Origin: Nageia nagi
Lineage: Eukaryota; Pinophyta
NCBI GenBank assembly: GCA_050084985.1
Contig: JBITNC010000001.1
Span: forward strand, 34,534,001-34,598,000
DNA: 64,000 bases
Direction of reading: 5' to 3'
Shown: in pieces, positions 58,834-64,000 of the stretch
How positions within the stretch are numbered: position 1 is the stretch's first letter
Layout: each line of letters opens with the position of its first letter
Made by a program: the position numbers and the translations under genes
Notes under the pieces: generated by a model
Seen by the model: only the letters and a program-made list of their open reading frames with translations
What the model was told of the DNA's origin: nothing
The model's database searches: none

Positions 58834-60504
58834 GAGGAATTTTTTATAATTTGCTATTTTTTTTTAAAGTTTTTTTTTATATATATATTTTGTTTTGAAA
58901 AATAATTTTGTTTCATTAAATATTTTTCAATAGGTGGGAGGTCGACCAACTACTAGCCAACCAAACCTCATCCCTCTCTCCTCCCAAGTGGTAATAGTGG
59001 CTGAATTATGTCATTGATTTTTTTTTTCTATTTATAGTTCTCTATTGCTTAATCTCTATTTGAAGCCCTCTGAAGCCATACTCAACCTTTGTTGTTGTAA
59101 TTCATTACTACCTAGCCCCTCTTAACCTCCACTCCTCCTGTGCCTCTTATGACCTCCCTACCTCAATGATAGATGGCCTCCTACTTTGCCCATTGTTGCC
59201 TCTTACTTTGCCCACCATTGCCTTGCTTGCAACCTCCCACTCTGCTCATTGTCACCTCACTTGTAGCCTTTAGCTCCTCTGCCTGACCATACCTCCTCCA
59301 CTTGGTTGCCTTTTCTCCACCCAACTATTTTTTAGCATAGAGGTTGTGCAAAGTTCCCACCCCCCTTCGCCTTGGTCTTAGCCCTTTTTTATTTTTCTTC
59401 TAAAATAAAAACCTCTTTGCTTTCTCTTGCACAACCCTATGATTTTATCTCTCCTACCTTTTTGCCTTAAGTGTTGGTAGATGCATTTTTTTGAGGCATT
59501 ATTTTTTTTGCTTTCTTGCAAGCAAGTTTTTTATCATGACTTGCCTCATGTGTGAGTAAAATGCAAAAAGATGCATTAATTTTTATGAAAAAATTAAATG
59601 CACCTAAGAGGAGTGTGGACTTTATATGTAATATTAAATGCACCTAAATGAATTATAAGTAATTATACTCTAACTTAGAAATCATTAAATGCATTTAAAT
59701 GCCTACAAGTTACTTAAAGTATTTTCATGATGAGTATACTTACATTATTTTTGACTTGGTCCAACATTCATCATTACTATTAAATGCACTTATTCAAAAT
59801 ACTTTTAAGAATAAATTATTTAGTATGCTACCTTTAGGGATAAGCCTTTAAGTAAAAAAGAGGGGGAATTTATATAAATTTCTTACTTAAATTTTTATCT
59901 AGTTTGCAAACTAAATTTTTACTTTAAGTTAAAAAGATGCATGCTTATGTGTAGTACTTAAATTTTAAGTTAAATGCATGCTTAATACTTATTTGTTAAG
60001 TTAATAAATGCATGTATAGTACTTAAATTTTATAAGTTAATATTGCATGCTTAAGACTTAATTCCTTAAGTTAAAGAGATGCATGTTAAGTATTTATCCT
60101 TTATACAAAGTTAACTTATGCAAATTTTTGGAATTAATAAATGCTTATGCTTAAGCATTTAACATTATTTTTTGCAAATTTAACTTGTGAAAAATTAGGA
60201 TTGATGTAAAGATGTCCTTTAGGGGTTTGTAAATAAAACCCATTATACACTTAGGTTTCAAATTTTTGCATTTATGCTCTTTTACTTTATGTTTCACACT
60301 TTGATTTATTTTATTATGCAAATAAAAATGTAAACATTGATATGAGCAACCCCTAAAATGAACACATCATACATTCTGTAACATGACTTGTTTAGGTAGC
60401 TATGAGGTGAGGATAGGCAAATTGAAGCATTTAAGTTTGACGATTCAAGTGGTGAAAATTTTGTACTTATCAATTGCCCCTAAGTCCTTTGTTGGTCTGG
60501 ATAT
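58260..60504 (+). other. Copia F leader
   Basis: Over 2 kb without genes. It contains a TA microsatellite, a pyrimidine-rich block at 58930-59400 with repeated 'cctcctactttgccca'-like words, and an A+T-rich part with 'aagttaa' and 'aatgcatg' words shared with Copia C. Confidence 0.6.
58783..58830. repeat. (TA)24 microsatellite
   Basis: 48 bp of uninterrupted TA repeats within the Copia F leader. Confidence 0.95.
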
Positions 60505-60780
60505 AATTTCAATAGGTGGACAGGCATGTGTGTAGTGATACCACATGTCTACACATCCATTCAAGGATTATCTTGATAACCTAGGAGGAAAACTTAAAAC
60601 TTAATCAAAATTAATAATTTGGCTAATCCAATCATAACCTTGAAAAATAGTAGGTACTCCTCCTTGTGAGAGTATAAAGTTGACCAAGGAGAACTAGTAG
60701 AGGATTGGTAGTACTTGGGCTCCTTTTGTGTGGGCATCCAAGTGAAGGCTTAATTTTAGATAAGAAAATAAGTCTTAACA
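60505..60780 (+). promoter_or_regulatory. Conserved leader block with hairpins (Copia F)
   Basis: Counterpart of 28970-29250 in Copia C. GGACAGGCATGTGTG, CACATGTC and GGATTATC-TT-GATAACC are all kept. It is better conserved than the leader around it. Confidence 0.6.
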
Positions 60781-60964
60781 ATGTCACTCTACATCTATGA
60801 TTCTTGAGATGAGAAATGTATTTGGGTACATGGATTATTTGAGTTGTAAAATATTTTCACTTGTAAATCAAATCATGCATGTCTTTTGTGTTAAAATTAA
60901 CATGTATTTTTTACTTAGTTAAAACTTAACATATAATATTGTTAACCACATGCTTATTCTTATG

Positions 60965-61795
60965 TAGCAAATAAGAGACTCCTTTTTACCCAAACACATT
61001 CTTGATGGTTCCAAATTTAGGATTTGGGAACCATAGAATAGAGATGAATTATAATCAAATAAGATTTGGCAAACAATAAATGAGAACTTTATACCTCCTT
61101 TGGATGAGAAGGCACTAGAGGCTTACAATATGAAGAATGAGTTACAAACCTCCATGATTTACCATGTAGTTTCAAATGATGTGCTTTTGATGATTTTCTC
61201 TTAAACCTCAGCAAAGGAAGCTTAGGATAAGCTTAAGAAAATATACCTTAGTTAAACATTTTTAACAAGGTTTACCATTTTTCAAAAGTTGCTTCAATCT
61301 CATTAAGGGGAAGATGAAAATGTGGCTATATAATTGAACAAAATCATTGACCTAAAGATCCAACTTGTTACTTATAGGTGTAATTGGATCAATGATGAGT
61401 TCGTGATCTTCATCATTCTTCAAATCCTTTCTTCAAAGTTTAGAAACTTTGTGATGGTTATGGAAACAACATTTGAGGATGAAGAAGAAGTCTTCTCCCT
61501 TGAGAACCTTTCTAGGCACCTATTGAAGCATGAGGAAACCCTTAACAATAAGGTGTTGATTTATTCTCCTTAGGATAATAATATTACTCTTGAAGCAACC
61601 AAAATTGTTTTCAAAAAAAAGTTCAATCATCAAAATAAATCTTATCTTTCTTCTTCCAAAAGGTTTGAGAAAAAAGGCAATGGCTATAATAGCAACAACA
61701 AAAACAACAACAACAACAACAATAGTAGTAACAATGATAACAATAACCATTTCAAGTAAAAATATGAAAAAGAAAAGAAAATAACACATATCCTA
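60965..61795 (+). pseudogene. Copia F gag
   Basis: Aligns with the gag of Copia C from the HILDGS-like start to the zinc knuckle region, but in broken frames. The open piece 61334-61573 holds CNWINDEFVIFIILQILSSK and LENLSRHLLKHEETLN. Near 61690-61745 an AAC-rich stretch encodes a poly-Asn run that Copia C does not have at this length. Confidence 0.82.
61692..61748. repeat. AAC/AAT trinucleotide-rich stretch
   Basis: Imperfect (AAC)n with six uninterrupted units. In the gag frame it would encode mainly Asn. Confidence 0.85.
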
Positions 61796-63330
61796 AGAAA
61801 ATGTTTGATGGTATCTTTAACTATTATGGCATCCAAGGTCACAAAGAAGGTGATTACTACAAAAAGAGAAGAGAAAAAATGAACAAAGGCAATAGAAATG
61901 TAAAAAATTCAAAGGAAAGAAGAATATTCATGCTAGTTTTGCTATGGTACTCTACTCCATATCTTAGACTTTTTCATCTCATTGGATTATTGGTTTTGGT
62001 TGTACAAATTGTTTATGCTTTGAAAAGGAAAATTTTGATAACTTTCACAAGTATAGAAAAGATGCAGTTGTGATAGGTGATAAATCTACTCTTGAAATCC
62101 AAGGAATTGGAAGTGTGTTGATTCATAAAAAACTTCTTGAAAATGTTCTCTATATTCCTAAGTTAAGGATGAATTTTCTCTCTATGATCCAAGTTCCTAG
62201 AAAAAGGTACTTTTTTGAGTTTAAATCTCAATTTTGGTGCATTAAGAAAGGACTTACCACTTTGTTTAAAGGATCTGTGAAAGATAACCTTTATATTATG
62301 GATCAAGTTCCATGAAAGATGTGTCTTGCTTCAAGTGTGTGTTCTAAAGGCAAATGTTTGGCACCATAATTTAGGGAACCTTAACCATAAGAGTATTCAA
62401 ATCATGAAAGACCAAGAAATTATGGTAGGTTTGCCTTCAATTTCTTCTTTGATTGGTCTATGCAAGAAGTGCATTCTTGGCAAGATGCATAGACAAAAAA
62501 TTGAAAACGATAAGGCAAAAAGAGCATCTCAACATCTTCAACTTGTGCATTTAGATTTGAGGGTTAATTACAAACTAAGTTGCTTGGAGAAGCATCTTAC
62601 ATCTTAACCTTTATTGATGAATTTAGTAGGATGATCTTTGGGTATCTACTTGATCACAAGGATAAAACTTTTGAGAGTTTTAAAGTTTTTAAGGCCTTTG
62701 TTGAAAATCAAACTAACCTTAAAATCAAGATGTTGAGATCAAAAAATGGGGGAGAATATAATAGCAATAAGTTCAATGACTATTATGCTAAGTATGGAAT
62801 CAAGAGGTAGTTTATGATTCCTTACATTCCTCAGTAGAACAATGTTACTGAAAGGAAAAATAGAATAATTATGGAGATGACTAGATGCATGTTGGGTAAT
62901 ATTCCTAGTTTCTTGTGAGGTGAAGCTATGAGAAACTACTATTTACATCTTGAATAGGTGTCCCATAAAAGTTGTTCAAATTAAAACTCCTTTTGAGGCT
63001 TAGTTAGGAAGAAAACTTAACATTTCTCACCATAGGTTGTTTGGTTGTGAAGCATTCTCCTACATTTTTTTTGAGAAAAAAAAAGTTAGATAAAGGAGTT
63101 GAAAAATGCATCTTTGTGGGTTATGATAGTTAGCATAGAGGATACATAATATACTCTCCATCCTACAAAGCCATATTTATTTCAAGGGATGTAAAGTTCA
63201 ATGAATTTCCTAAAGAATTTACTTATAATGAGGATGTTGATGATCCAAAGGACTCTTCAGTTGTTCCTTACTAGTTAGATATTGATGTAGACAAGTCACC
63301 TTAGGAATAAAAATTCTCCAACATAAAGAG
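61796..63330 (+). pseudogene. Copia F zinc knuckle, protease and integrase
   Basis: The zinc knuckle (61801-61870) has lost its Cys residues (YYGIQGHKEGDYY). Protease: the DSG motif reads IIGFGC-like sequence near 61985, so it is lost, and LRMNFLSM follows. Integrase: CILGKM, VHLDLR at the first Asp, RSKNGGEY where the second Asp is now Lys (about 62740), and VTERKNR with the Glu kept (about 62845). Several TAG/TAA stops. Open pieces: 61801-62073, 62070-62315, 62326-62607, 62580-62810. Confidence 0.87.
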
Positions 63331-64000
63331 TAACAAGAAGCATGACCTTAAATAAATTATTATTTTCCAACATTGACAACAAGCATGAGCCCTCATCCTT
63401 CAAATAAGCTTCAAAGCATAAGTGTTGGATAGAAGCCATGAAAGTGGAATATGAGGTGCTTATGAAAAATAAAACTTGGAACTTGGTTCCTTATCCCAAC
63501 AAGAAGAATGTGATTGAAAATAAGTGTATCTACAAGATCAAGTTCAATTCAATTGGGATATTGATAAGTATAAGACAAGGTTAGTAGTTAAAGCTTTTGC
63601 TCAAAAATATGGTGTAGATTATGAGAAAACCTTTGCTTCCATGGCAAAGATGCTTACTATTAATATTATCCTTGCTCTTTCTATAGCTCAAAGATGGAAA
63701 GTTTTTTAATTTGATGTTAAGAGTGCATTTCTAAATGGTGACTTAGCTATGGAAATATTCATGAATCAACTAGAAGGGTTTATTATGGAAGGTAAAGAGT
63801 CCTTTGTGTGCAATATAAAGAAGTCATTGTATGGACTTAAACAAGCACCTTGAGCCTGGTATAGAAAGATTTTAAGGTACTTTGTAGATATTAGTTTTTC
63901 CAAATATTTTTCTAACTCTAATCTATATGTGCTCAATCAAGGAAAAGATGTGGTCTTAATTCTCCTTTATGTGGATGATCTTATGATAATTGGGAATAAT
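63331..64000 (+). pseudogene. Copia F reverse transcriptase, cut by window edge
   Basis: In broken frames the RT entry (CWIEAMKVEYEVLMKNKTWN), the KNVIENKCIYKIKF block, KAFAQKYGVDYEKTF and the YVDDLM active site at about 63968-63980 can be read. RNase H and the 3' LTR must lie beyond 64000. Confidence 0.88.

Larger units (their letters stand above)
57745..64000 (+). mobile_element. Copia F, relative of Copia C, continues beyond the window
   Basis: A 5' LTR, a Met-tRNA primer site, a 2.7-kb leader, then gag and pol up to the RT active site at the window edge. Coding sequence and parts of the leader match Copia C, but stops and shifts are far more frequent, so F is older. It is inserted in the CACTA remnant. 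It lacks the dioxygenase segment. Confidence 0.92.

Noticed and set aside
61520-61789. Hydrophobic 89-codon frame rich in Val and Ile on the minus strand
   Set aside because: It is the complement of the Asn-coding AAC repeat and the neighbouring gag of Copia F, so it is a shadow.

Overview
This window is plant nuclear DNA: very A+T-rich, strongly depleted in CpG except for one block near 44.5-45.3 kb, and made almost entirely of nested, decayed transposable elements. No intact host gene, tRNA, rRNA or CRISPR array was found. The element types (Copia and Ty3/Gypsy LTR elements, CACTA TNP2 transposase, plant mobile domain sequences) fix it as a land plant. The size of the nests, the slow decay and the style of the gag proteins suggest a giant-genome seed plant such as a conifer. 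That last step is inference.

Layout. A large Gypsy element A (+ strand, Tat/Ogre-like) is the frame for about 1.07-47 kb: gag, protease, reverse transcriptase (RT), RNase H, a second RNase H, integrase, then an antisense plant mobile domain (PMD) sequence and a repeat-rich tail. It is interrupted by: Copia-1 (1174-7415, - strand) in gag; Gypsy B (12936-21240, - strand, perfect CTATT target duplication) inside the RT; an unassigned block (about 22.23-36.44 kb) that holds an unknown coding remnant and a degenerate tandem array, and that is itself interrupted by Copia C (25759-34615, + strand, TATAA target duplication); and a gag-only LTR element D (42252-46134, - strand) in the tail. Then follow Gypsy E (about 47.5-53.3 kb, - strand) and a CACTA TNP2 remnant (about 56.3-57.74 kb, - strand). 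The latter is broken by Copia F (57745 to beyond the window, + strand), a relative of C.

Main points. (1) Both A and B carry a PMD sequence in antisense between their coding region and 3' end, pointing to a Gypsy lineage with an antisense PMD gene. (2) Copia C, the youngest element, carries in its leader an antisense fragment of a cellular 2-oxoglutarate/Fe(II) dioxygenase gene that still has a 73-bp intron. Next to it lies a unit of the same tandem repeat into which C is inserted. (3) A and E place their extra RNase H on opposite sides of the RT. (4) C and F share a conserved leader block with two predicted hairpins while the rest of their leaders has diverged. (5) Several catalytic acidic residues in the old elements have changed in the way expected from methyl-cytosine deamination (D to N, E to K).

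Edges of elements are firm where LTRs and target duplications agree (B, C), good for Copia-1 and D, and approximate for A, E, the CACTA remnant and the unassigned block.
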